Notes under the pieces: model-generated | What the model was told of the DNA's origin: nothing | Database searches by the model: none | Seen by the model: only the letters and a program-made list of their open reading frames with translations | NCBI RefSeq assembly: GCF_029504395.1 | Contig: NZ_JAQFIF010000024.1 | Span: 1-39,104 of the forward strand | DNA: 39,104 nucleotides | Source: Arthrobacter sp. ES3-54 | GTDB lineage: Bacteria; Actinomycetota; Actinomycetes; Actinomycetales; Micrococcaceae | Direction: 5' to 3' | Position numbers and translations under genes: made by a program | Shown here: piece by piece, positions 23,827-31,028 of the stretch | Numbering within the stretch: the first letter of the stretch is position 1 | How the letters are laid out: the number at the start of each line of letters is the position of its first letter

Positions 23827-24249
23827 CGGACTCCCTGTTGCCTCATTGCGATACCCTCGGCAAGGGAAATCGTTGCGTCTGGCCCATCCGGTTGCGATGG
23901 TGCCATTCTCTTGACGTGTCCACTTCCGTAGCAAAAACAGCCTGATCCGCCTGGACCAAACAGGTCTTCAACAATCGCCGTCACGATGCCTGCCGTGTCC
24001 GCCTCTTCGGCGGCCGCGGTACTGGCCGGGCGCGCAAGAAGCGCCCCGACCGGAACGCCGTAAGCCTCTCCGGCCACGGTTGGGCAGTACTCGGAAACGC
24101 TGACTAGGCGTTCTGGACCCGCTGCCGGAGGAAGCGCCGGACGGTGGGCGGAGTGCGGGCAACGAACGGCTCCGGGCACGTTGTTCGCGCCATCCGGCTG
24201 CCGTCACGTGCGGATGAGCTCGCACTGAGCAGAGGTCCCTTCTATCGGA
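23827..24249. other. intergenic stretch without recognised gene
   Basis: About 420 bases between the NfeD-like gene and the next operon's control region. Leftward frames remain open for a while but overlap the NfeD-like gene and carry no family motif or ribosome site. I see only a short CCCTCGG/CAAGGG-type hairpin near 23855. It may be a degraded gene. Confidence 0.4.
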
Positions 24250-24267
24250 TACTAATCATGCTTACTA
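24250..24267. promoter_or_regulatory. 18-bp imperfect palindrome, candidate MarR operator
   Basis: TACTAATCATGCTTACTA is 14 of 18 symmetric around CATG. It sits about 53 bases before the first start codon of an operon whose fourth gene encodes a MarR-type regulator. Palindromes of this length are usual MarR operators, so autoregulation is the natural inference. The AT-rich run around it is distinct from the flanks. Confidence 0.5.
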
Positions 24268-24319
24268 TTGTTGTGTGTGGTAGTTCATCAGCAGCAGCTA
24301 ACCCGTTAGGAAGAGAGCA

Positions 24320-25120
24320 ATGATGACCGAGAACCCATGGCCGCAGACATCCGATCCGTACCCCCCGGAACCATACGACGCAACCGGGTCAGCGGCTGCC
24401 TCCCCGACGCAGGGCGGCGCCTCAGGCAAGACCGAGGCAGCCAAGGACGAGGCAGCGAGCGTCGCCGGCGAAGCCGCGGGCGCGGCCCAGCACGTTACTG
24501 AGACGGCCAAGACAGAGGTGGCCAACGTCGCCTCGGAGGTGAAGACCAGCGCCCGGGGTCTCCTGGAGCAGGCGAGGTCCGACCTCACGAGTCAGGCGGG
24601 AGCACAGCAGCAGAAGGCGGCCGGAGGGATCCGGGCGATCTCCGAAGAGCTTCACCGCATGGCCGAGGCGCCGGAGCAGCAAGGCGTTGCATCGGACCTG
24701 ATCCGTCAGGCCGCGGACCGCTCTGCGTCGGTCGCCTCATGGCTGGAAAACAGGGACCCTGGCTCGCTGGTGGACGAGGTTAAGTCCTTCGCCCGGCAGC
24801 GCCCGGCAGCCTTCCTGCTTCTCGCGGCGGGCGCCGGCGTCATAGCGGGACGTCTGGGCCGAAGCCTCCAGGCCGGGGTCCCGGCCACGACCTCGACAAC
24901 TGGACCGGGCGTTGCCCCGCAACCCGTGCGGCCTCTGGCACCGGACAGCATGATGACGCCGGCCGTTGGCGAGCCCATCTACCGGGAGCCCGCACCCGTC
25001 TTCGGCGAATCCGTAGAAGGAGAGCCCGCGCGGCCCGGCTTCGCCGGTCCGGGCACGGCTGGTCTCCCACTGCGCGACCCTAATGATCCGTACGCCGATG
25101 GCGAAGGGCGGCCACTGTGA
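24320..25120 (+). CDS. Ala/Glu-rich amphipathic membrane-associated protein, unknown
   Basis: 266 residues. Acidic Pro-rich N-terminus, then about 70 residues of LEA-like amphipathic helix (KTEAAKDEAASVAGEAAGAA, then TETAKTEVANVASEVKTSAR), a helical middle (SEELHRMAEAPEQQG), one hydrophobic segment at about 157-172 (PAAFLLLAAGAGVIAGRL) and a long disordered Pro/Gly tail. This is the layout of envelope-associated proteins that accompany DUF3618 and Holin-X genes in actinobacteria; it is not named further. ATG at 24320, or at 24323, after GGAAGAGAG. First gene of a four-gene operon with ATG/GTG overlaps. Confidence 0.75.
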   Translation: MMTENPWPQTSDPYPPEPYDATGSAAASPTQGGASGKTEAAKDEAASVAGEAAGAAQHVTETAKTEVANVASEVKTSARGLLEQARSDLTSQAGAQQQKAAGGIRAISEELHRMAEAPEQQGVASDLIRQAADRSASVASWLENRDPGSLVDEVKSFARQRPAAFLLLAAGAGVIAGRLGRSLQAGVPATTSTTGPGVAPQPVRPLAPDSMMTPAVGEPIYREPAPVFGESVEGEPARPGFAGPGTAGLPLRDPNDPYADGEGRPL

Positions 25121-25551
25121 GCAGCGAGATACCGGAGATGCCTCCCACGGCCGCCCAAGCCAAGGCGGACACTAATTCCTTGGGAGACCTGCTGGGCGAT
25201 GTCACTCGTGACCTCTCCACGCTGATGCACCAGGAAGTCGAACTCGCGAAGGTCGAGGCCAAACAGTCCGTTGCGCGGGCGGCCAAAGGCAGCGGCATGC
25301 TTGCCGGGGCCGGAGTTGCCGGGCACTTCGTGCTCCTCTTCCTCTCGATCGCCCTCTGGTACGGGATCGGCGCGGAGTGGACCGGCTTTGTCTGGTCCGC
25401 GGTCATTGTCGCCGTCCTGTGGGGCATCGTCGCGGCCGTCCTCGCTGCCAGGGGCCGCAAGGAACTCAAAACGGTCAAGGGCATGCCCCAGACCGCCGAA
25501 ACACTCCAGGAAATCCCACCCACCCTGAAACCGAATGAGGACCACCGATGA
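25117..25551 (+). CDS. Actinobacterial Holin-X / phage holin family membrane protein
   Basis: 144 residues. The N-terminal amphipathic part LGDLLGDVTRDLSTLMHQEV, then ELAKVEAKQSVARAAKG, is the hallmark of PF07332. Two membrane segments follow (about 59-80 and 85-108) and a polar tail. Despite the name, chromosomal members are not lysis holins; they accompany DUF3618 proteins in the envelope. The start is GTG overlapping the previous stop (GTGA), and its own stop overlaps the next ATG (ATGA), so translation is coupled. Confidence 0.87.
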   Translation: MSSEIPEMPPTAAQAKADTNSLGDLLGDVTRDLSTLMHQEVELAKVEAKQSVARAAKGSGMLAGAGVAGHFVLLFLSIALWYGIGAEWTGFVWSAVIVAVLWGIVAAVLAARGRKELKTVKGMPQTAETLQEIPPTLKPNEDHR

Positions 25552-26144
25552 GTGAAAACCCTGACGCCATCCGCGCAGACATCGAAGCAACTCGCGCCCG
25601 CCTTGGCACTGACGTGGACGCCGTCGCCGACAAAGTGACCCCGTCCAATATCGTCCACCGGCAGACCGACAAGGTCAAAGACGCCGCCACAGGGGTCAAG
25701 GACAAAATCATGGGTACAGCCGACGAGGCCACCGGCAGCGTCAGATCCGCTGCCAGCAGCGTAGGAGCGACGATTGGTGATGCGGGCTCCGCCGTCAGCG
25801 ACGCACCACACAAGGTAGCGGTCAAGACGCAGGGGAAGCCCCTCGCTGCCGGTCTGATTGCCTTCGGTGCGGGCCTACTCGTCTCCTCCCTGATTCCGCC
25901 GAGCGCCAAAGAGCGCGAAGCAGCCGATGCCCTCAAGAGTGCCGCGGAGCCGGTCACCACCCAGCTGACGGAAGCCGCTCAAGACGTCGCCCAGGGCTTG
26001 CAGGAACCCGCCCAGGAAGCTTTGGAAAACGTCAAGACCACTGCTGCCGACGCCGTGGAGAACGTCAAGGAGGAAGGACAGGCCGCCGTTTCCGACGTCA
26101 AGGACAGTACCGCGGACGCCAAAGACCGCGTCCAAGACGCGTGA
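25548..26144 (+). CDS. DUF3618 envelope protein
   Basis: 198 residues. N-terminal DUF3618 signature DAIRADIEATRARLGTDVDA with VADKVTPSNI, then Lys/Asp/Ala-rich amphipathic repeats (KDKIMGTADEATGSVRSAAS), one membrane segment (about 101-120, PLAAGLIAFGAGLLVSSLIP) and a C-terminal LEA-like region with VENVKEEGQAAVSDVKDS. Role unknown; probably membrane-tethered stress protein. Overlaps both neighbours by four bases. Confidence 0.87.
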   Translation: MSENPDAIRADIEATRARLGTDVDAVADKVTPSNIVHRQTDKVKDAATGVKDKIMGTADEATGSVRSAASSVGATIGDAGSAVSDAPHKVAVKTQGKPLAAGLIAFGAGLLVSSLIPPSAKEREAADALKSAAEPVTTQLTEAAQDVAQGLQEPAQEALENVKTTAADAVENVKEEGQAAVSDVKDSTADAKDRVQDA

Positions 26145-26620
26145 GCCTCCCGGCCGAGCCGGAGCCCGGCGGCGTAGCACGCCGCCGGGGACCGGTCCGC
26201 CCGGCGGTACAAGACGGCTGGGCGACGCACCGACTCCTCGGCATGGCGGCGCGTCTGGACAAACGGCAGATCAACCGCAGCCTCACACCCTTGGGCCTGA
26301 CCCAAGGGGCGCTCGACGCGCTGGCGTCAGTCGCGGAAAACGAACCAGTCACTGTCTCCGACCTGGCCCCGCTGCTCTGCGTGAGTCAACAGAGCTTGGG
26401 TAAAGTCATCCTTCGGCTTCAGCGCCTCGGCTTCCTGACCAGGGAACGCGGTGACGACCGCCGCAACGCAGTGGTCCGGCTCACCCAACGCGGGCGAAGC
26501 GTCCTCGAGTCAGCCGAAGGCCTCGTGGACGGACTGCCTCCAACAGGAACGGGGTCCGACGGGGCTCTGCACCGCCAACTGGAAGACTTTATTGGTGAGC
26601 TCAAAAAGTATGAACGGTGA
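26141..26620 (+). CDS. MarR-family transcriptional regulator
   Basis: 159 residues. Winged-helix at about 25-125: LTQGALDALASVAENEPVTV, SDLAPLLCVSQQSLGKVILR (recognition helix), LQRLGFLTRERGDDRRNAVV with the D-x-R-x wing typical of MarR. Dimerises through its termini and usually represses its own operon until a ligand binds. GTG start overlaps the DUF3618 stop. It is the last gene of the operon. The palindrome at 24250-24267 upstream of the first gene is the candidate target. Confidence 0.9.
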   Translation: MSLPAEPEPGGVARRRGPVRPAVQDGWATHRLLGMAARLDKRQINRSLTPLGLTQGALDALASVAENEPVTVSDLAPLLCVSQQSLGKVILRLQRLGFLTRERGDDRRNAVVRLTQRGRSVLESAEGLVDGLPPTGTGSDGALHRQLEDFIGELKKYER

Positions 26621-26678
26621 TCACTGTGTTACTGCTTTTCGGCCTCAAGTCCTCACGAGGTGGCTCCTGACGCCGAGC

Positions 26679-26910
26679 TCAGAGATGAATTGCCACCGTG
26701 CCCCCGTATCGTTCCACGACTCGGGATTCAAAGAGCATCTCCGGAGAGTAGTCACCGCCCTTTGCATAGATCTCCGGGCGGAGCTCCTCGATGAGTGGCA
26801 CCGGGGTGGGCGTGTCGAACACGGTGACATAGTCCACACAGCTCAGTGCGGCGACCACGGCGTCCCGGTCCGCGACGGTGCACGACCTCTGGACGCTGGG
26901 AGGCGACGGG
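26679..26910 (-). pseudogene. C-terminal fragment of a heptose-1-phosphate adenylyltransferase (HldE/RfaE2)
   Basis: Leftward from 26879 to the stop at 26679-26681 the frame reads TVADRDAVVAALSCVDYVTV, FDTPTPVPLIEELRPEIYAK, GGDYSPEMLFESRVVERYGG, ending TVAIHL. This is the conserved C-terminal third of the D-glycero-beta-D-manno-heptose-1-phosphate adenylyltransferase domain (KGGDYxPE is diagnostic). Further upstream, bases encoding RPEVVH continue the similarity in a different frame, a frameshift, and the catalytic N-terminal part with the HxGH motif is absent. It is a remnant of a lost surface-sugar gene. It faces the MarR gene. Confidence 0.75.
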
Positions 26911-27302
26911 CGTATTCTGAAGTTCCGTAGCCTCTGGAGGTATTTCTGATGGAAGGCAATATGCGTGCGCGTGGCTGTCCGGCTGTGAGGGTACCGATGG
27001 TTTTCGGAGTCCGTTCCCTCTTCCCGGTCGGCAACTGGCCCGATCCGCTATAGCTCGTCTTTCGTCATGACGTCCGGCACCGCTGCTTTTTCGGGTTTGC
27101 GCCGTGAACGCATGGCCGAAATCAACTACGCCCGTTGACGGTTTCCGGCAGTTCGCTCCTTCTTGCGCACCCTCCCCGCCTTCCCCACCTCTCCTTCCTC
27201 TAGATAGTTCCCGCCTGACCGCGCCCACCTGTTAACCCACTCTTCCCCTGCCGGCCACGCCCGCTCCCCCGGGCCGCCAACCGCCGCCCGCACCGTGGAG
27301 GG
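26911..27302. other. intergenic stretch with pyrimidine-rich tract
   Basis: About 390 bases before the glycosyltransferase. From about 27160 to 27290 the + strand is strongly pyrimidine-rich (CCTCCC, CTTCC and CTCTCC runs). A 23-codon frame at 27067-27138 (MTSGTAAFSG start) has no ribosome site and is not supported. No terminator or gene is recognised. Confidence 0.45.
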
Positions 27303-28475
27303 GTGAGGATCGCAATCGTCGCCGAATCATTCCTGCCGCTCATGAACGGGGTTACCCACTCCATCCTGCGCGTGCTGGAGCATCTGCAGGAGCGCGGGGA
27401 CGAGGTGCTGGTGATCGCGCCGTCCGCGCAGGCCCCGGAGGTTCCGTACGAGGTCTATGGCGCCCACGTCCACAGGCTTCCCTCGGTCCCGCTGGCCGGC
27501 TATGCGAACGTACGCGTGGCGATGGGCGGTGTGTATCGGGTCAAGCGCATCCTTGCCGACTACGCGCCCGACGTCGTTCACCTCGCATCCCCGTTCGTGC
27601 TCGGCTGGCGGGCAGCGCAGGCCGCCCACCAGCTCGGCATCCCCACGGTGGCCATCTACCAGACCGAGGTCCCAGGCTACGCGGGCCGCTACGGGGTCCC
27701 GTTCCTGGAAAACTGGGCCTGGAACCGGGTGGACCAGATCCACCTGCTGGCCTCGCGCACCCTGGTCCCCTCCACCTTTGCGTTCAACCAGCTCCGCGGC
27801 CGCGGCATTCCGCGCGTGGACATGTGGCGGCGCGGCGTGGACACCCAGCGGTTCAGCCCCGCGAAGCGCGACGCCGGTTGGCGGGCTGCCGTGGCGCCCG
27901 GCGGCGAGCGCCTGATCGGCTACGTGGGCCGGCTGGCCGCCGAGAAGCAGGTGGAGGATCTGGCGGTGCTGGCGGATGTTCCCGGGACCCGGCTGGTGAT
28001 CGTCGGCGACGGGCCACAGCGGGCTGCCCTGGAAGCTGCCCTGCCGCAGGCGGTCTTCACCGGGTTCCTCGGCGGTGATGACCTCGCCCGGGCCGTGGCT
28101 TCCTTCGATCTCTTCGTCCATCCCGGCGAGTTCGAGACCTTCTGCCAGACCATCCAGGAGGCCATGGCGTCCGGCGTGCCGGTGGTGGCCACGGGCCGCG
28201 GCGGCCCGCTGGATCTCGTGGAGAATTCGCGGACCGGCTGGTTGTACGAGCCCGGCGACCTCGCCGCGCTCCGTGTCCGGGTGATGGACCTGGTGGGCGA
28301 CGACGCCAAGCGCCGCGCGTTCGCCGCCGCCGCGCACGCCTCGGTCCAGGGCCGGACGTGGTCCGTCCTCGGGGCCGAACTGGTTGGCCATTACGAGGCC
28401 GTGATCCGTGAGCCCGCGATTGGCCGCTCCCCGCTCGTTGCCCTATCACTCCGGGCGGCTAAACCCGGGTTTTAA
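27303..28475 (+). CDS. GT4-family glycosyltransferase, MgtA/PimB-like mannosyltransferase type
   Basis: 390 residues. GT-B fold: N-terminal MRIAIVAESFLPLMNGVTHS and C-terminal nucleotide-sugar half with GYVGRLAAEKQVEDL, VIVGDGPQ, and the EX7E motif in GEFETFCQTIQEAMASG. The opening and spacing resemble actinobacterial GDP-mannose-dependent alpha-mannosyltransferases (MgtA, PimB), so glycolipid or lipomannan assembly at the inner membrane face is likely by family. The GTG start has GGAGG immediately upstream, closer than usual. The last 12 or so residues and the stop codon come from a dispersed hairpin repeat (28443-28501), so the natural C-terminus was probably different. Confidence 0.87.
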   Translation: MRIAIVAESFLPLMNGVTHSILRVLEHLQERGDEVLVIAPSAQAPEVPYEVYGAHVHRLPSVPLAGYANVRVAMGGVYRVKRILADYAPDVVHLASPFVLGWRAAQAAHQLGIPTVAIYQTEVPGYAGRYGVPFLENWAWNRVDQIHLLASRTLVPSTFAFNQLRGRGIPRVDMWRRGVDTQRFSPAKRDAGWRAAVAPGGERLIGYVGRLAAEKQVEDLAVLADVPGTRLVIVGDGPQRAALEAALPQAVFTGFLGGDDLARAVASFDLFVHPGEFETFCQTIQEAMASGVPVVATGRGGPLDLVENSRTGWLYEPGDLAALRVRVMDLVGDDAKRRAFAAAAHASVQGRTWSVLGAELVGHYEAVIREPAIGRSPLVALSLRAAKPGF

Positions 28476-28501
28476 GCACCAAGAGTGATAGCGCAACGGG
28501 G
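28443..28501. repeat. dispersed repeat family B, copy 3
   Basis: Outer stem CTATCACTC (28443-28451) / GAGTGATAG (28483-28491) followed by CGCAACGGGG. Inner palindrome AAACCCGGGTTT (28461-28472). The last stem position is C-G here but T-A in copy 2, a compensatory change. It overlaps the 3' end of the glycosyltransferase gene and may end its transcript. Confidence 0.75.
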
Positions 28502-28584
28502 GGTTTGGTCCTCCCGGGCGGGCCCCGACCGGGATCCGCCCCGCCCCGCCCACGTGTTGACACCCAAGGGAGCCTCGGGACGCC

Positions 28585-28590
28585 TATGAT
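28585..28590 (+). promoter_or_regulatory. TATGAT -10 element before the first GGDEF-EAL gene
   Basis: CCTATGATTTC context. The same CxTATGATT core precedes the second (30939-30944) and third (33740-33745) paralogues. A TTGACA at 28557-28562 is 22 bases upstream, too far for a normal -35, so the -35 is unresolved. Confidence 0.45.
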
Positions 28591-28611
28591 TTCCCGGTGG
28601 GAGGGTTCTGA

Positions 28612-28656
28612 ATGTCTCGTTGGTGGTCTCAGGTTCGCACGGCGGTAGCCGGATGA
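28612..28656 (+). CDS. 14-codon Trp-Trp leader peptide coupled to the first GGDEF-EAL gene
   Basis: ATG at 28612 has an excellent ribosome site (GGGAGG, 7 bases upstream) and encodes MSRWWSQVRTAVAG. Its TGA overlaps the ATG of the signalling protein as ATGA at 28653-28656. The signalling protein itself has no good ribosome site, so its translation probably depends on this leader. Two adjacent Trp codons could make it sensitive to tryptophan supply. No attenuator hairpin is obvious. Function is inferred. Confidence 0.5.
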   Translation: MSRWWSQVRTAVAG

Positions 28657-30890
28657 CGGCGTCGTCGTACCCGGGGGAAGTCTCCGGCGAAGTCCCCGGC
28701 GAAGTCCCAAAGGAAGGCTTCAGCGCGGTCCCGGGCTACGGGGACCTGGTGGAATCCAGCCCCGACGCCCTGCTGGTGGTGGCAGAGGACGGGACCATCA
28801 GGATGGTCAACACCGCCGCGGAGCGCATGTTCGGGTACCTCCGTGGGGAGCTGGTGGGCTCGGACCACCGCATCCTCCTAGCCGAGGGGTTCCGGAACGG
28901 GCTGGAGCGGCTGTTCTTCAACCTCCGCCGCGACGCCCACTCCCACGCCGCCGACGTCGACGACGAGACTGACACCGCTCCCGTGGAGGCCTACGGGGTG
29001 CGGCGGGACGGCACGGAGTTCCAGGCCGAGGTGGCCGGGTCCATCTTTGTGACCGGGGACGGGACCGGTAATGGGACTGGCAATGGCGCCGTGAGCATGA
29101 TCGCCGCGGTCCGGGACACCTCGCACCGGCCGGAGAACGATGACAGCCTCCGCGAGGCCATGTCACTGCTGAGCGCGACGCTCGAATCCACTGCAGACGG
29201 CATCCTCGTGGTCAGCAGCGAGGGCGAGATCGCCGGCGTCAACAATCAGTTCCTCACCATGTGGGGCATCCCGCGGGAAATGCTGGCCACGGGGGACGAT
29301 GAGGCCGTCATGGGCTTCGTCGTGGACCAGTTGCGGGACCCGGCCCAGTTTGTCGAAAAGGTCGAGGCCCTCTACGCCGATCCCGCGGCGGAAAGCCACG
29401 ACATCCTGGAATTCCGCGACGGCCGGACATTTGAACGCTATTCGCGGCCGCAGAAAGTCGCGGACCAGGTGGTCGGACGAGTGTGGAGCTTCCGCGACGT
29501 GACCGCGGCCAAGGTTGCCCAGGACCGGATCACCCGGGCGATGGCAGACCTCGCCGCGCAGTCCGCCCAGCTCAAGGCGCTGGCGTTCCGGGACGGATTG
29601 ACCGGGCTGTCCAACCGCCAACTGTTCAACGACAGCCTCGCCAGCGCCCTCGCAGGCCCGCGCGGCACCGCCGTGGACGTCCTGCTCCTGGACCTGGACG
29701 ACTTCAAGGAAGTCAACGACATCCTGGGCCACCACGCCGGAGACCAGATGCTCATTGAGGTCGGCCGGCGGCTGCGCACTTGCGTCCGGCCGAACGACGT
29801 CGTGGCCCGGCTGGGCGGCGACGAGTTCGTGGTGCTCCTGGTCGACTCGGTGGAGCCCGAGGCGGTCGCCGCCCGGATCGTCGACTCGCTGCGCCTTCCG
29901 GTGTGGATCGACGGCACCATGTTGCGGCCCAGCCTCAGCCTGGGGATCGCCTCGATCGGGGAGGCCGCGGTGGACGCCTCCGAGCTCCTGCGCCGTGCCG
30001 ACATCGCGATGTATGCCGCCAAGACGGCCGGCAAGAACCGGTACATGCGCTTCCAGCCAGAGATGATGAAAGCCCTGGTGGACCGCAACGACCTCGAGGC
30101 CGGCTTGCGGCTGGCCGTGGACAACGGACAGATCGCCGTCCACTACCAGCCGATCGTCTCCGCCGGCAGCGGGACCGTGACAAAGGTGGAGGCCCTGGCC
30201 CGCTGGGCGCGCGACGGCGTGCTCGTTCCACCCAAGCAGTTCATTCCGGCGGCGGAGCGCAGCGGACTCATTGTCGAGATAGGCACCGAGGTGCTGTTGC
30301 GCGGCTGCACCGAACTGAAGCCCTGGCTGGAAGAGGACTCCTCCCGGTCCCTGGCTGTGAACGTCTCCGGCGTCCAGCTGCAGCACGGGGACTTCGCCGA
30401 GCTGGTCCTGGCCGTGATGGAATCCTGTGGCGTGGACCCGCGCCAGCTCGTCCTGGAGGTCACGGAGAGCGTCTTCTTCGAAGACGACTGCCACGTGATC
30501 CAGCAGCTCATGAGCCTGCGCACGGCCGGCGTCCGCGTGGCGCTCGATGACTTCGGCACCGGCTTTTCCTCCTTGGGACGCCTGCAGGGCCTGCCCGTGG
30601 ACACGCTGAAGATCGATCAGTCGTTCGTGGCCATGATCAACACCGGCACGGAACAGCTGCCCATCCTGAACGCCATGATCGGCATGGCCCACGGACTGGG
30701 GCTTACCGTCACGGCGGAGGGCGTGGAAACTGCAGCCCAGGCCGGCTACCTGATGAATCTGGACTGCGATTCCCTGCAGGGCTTCCTGTTTTCTGGCCCC
30801 CAGCCGGAGGCAGCGCTCCAGCCTGCATTGGACCGGGCGGCCCGTGCCATCGCCGCGCTGAAGGGCGTTCGGGTGCCCGGCAACCGGTGA
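28653..30890 (+). CDS. PAS-PAS-GGDEF-EAL bifunctional c-di-GMP enzyme (paralogue 1)
   Basis: 745 residues, no membrane segment. PAS 1 at about 35-150, PAS 2 at about 165-290 (STADGILVVSSEGEIAGVNN), linker helix, GGDEF at about 300-470 and EAL at about 485-735. Diguanylate cyclase motif GGDEF (388-392) with metal-binding DLDDFK, and the inhibitory site RPND (from 379) five residues before it, are intact. Phosphodiesterase motifs are intact too: EAL (513-515), NVSG, EVTES, DDFGTG, LKID, TAEGVE, LQGFLF. Both activities are possible, tuned by the PAS sensors. The N-terminus has a GEV triplet repeat (SGEVPGEVPKE). ATG at 28653 is coupled to a leader peptide; a GTG at 28620 is in frame but lacks a ribosome site. 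Confidence 0.92.
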   Translation: MTASSYPGEVSGEVPGEVPKEGFSAVPGYGDLVESSPDALLVVAEDGTIRMVNTAAERMFGYLRGELVGSDHRILLAEGFRNGLERLFFNLRRDAHSHAADVDDETDTAPVEAYGVRRDGTEFQAEVAGSIFVTGDGTGNGTGNGAVSMIAAVRDTSHRPENDDSLREAMSLLSATLESTADGILVVSSEGEIAGVNNQFLTMWGIPREMLATGDDEAVMGFVVDQLRDPAQFVEKVEALYADPAAESHDILEFRDGRTFERYSRPQKVADQVVGRVWSFRDVTAAKVAQDRITRAMADLAAQSAQLKALAFRDGLTGLSNRQLFNDSLASALAGPRGTAVDVLLLDLDDFKEVNDILGHHAGDQMLIEVGRRLRTCVRPNDVVARLGGDEFVVLLVDSVEPEAVAARIVDSLRLPVWIDGTMLRPSLSLGIASIGEAAVDASELLRRADIAMYAAKTAGKNRYMRFQPEMMKALVDRNDLEAGLRLAVDNGQIAVHYQPIVSAGSGTVTKVEALARWARDGVLVPPKQFIPAAERSGLIVEIGTEVLLRGCTELKPWLEEDSSRSLAVNVSGVQLQHGDFAELVLAVMESCGVDPRQLVLEVTESVFFEDDCHVIQQLMSLRTAGVRVALDDFGTGFSSLGRLQGLPVDTLKIDQSFVAMINTGTEQLPILNAMIGMAHGLGLTVTAEGVETAAQAGYLMNLDCDSLQGFLFSGPQPEAALQPALDRAARAIAALKGVRVPGNR

Positions 30891-30938
30891 CCCGCAAAGT
30901 TCCGTGGCCGATGTGCTGGACACAGGGCCGAAGGACCC

Positions 30939-30944
30939 TATGAT
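30939..30944 (+). promoter_or_regulatory. TATGAT -10 element before paralogue 2
   Basis: CCCTATGATTCAG. A TGGACA 16 bases upstream gives a reasonable -35. It shares the TATGATTCAG string with the element before paralogue 3. Confidence 0.5.
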
Positions 30945-31028
30945 TCAGGGAAACGCATTCAATCCGGGCACCTCGGCCGGGAACATCATCGCTCTATGAA
31001 CTTCCGTCGCTTGGGGGCCGGTATCGTC

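Noticed and set aside
23763..24179. Leftward frame of 138 codons in the gap after the NfeD-like gene
   Set aside because: Overlaps the NfeD-like coding region, has no recognisable domain and no ribosome site. A decayed gene cannot be excluded.
25117..25551. Prophage lysis holin
   Set aside because: Holin-X family in a chromosomal operon with DUF3618 and MarR; no endolysin or phage structural genes nearby.
29163..30923. 586-codon leftward frame opposite the first GGDEF-EAL gene
   Set aside because: Antisense shadow of a confidently assigned gene.
28476..31028. c-di-GMP riboswitch upstream of the GGDEF-EAL genes
   Set aside because: No GEMM-type conserved core or tetraloop-receptor pattern found in the leaders.
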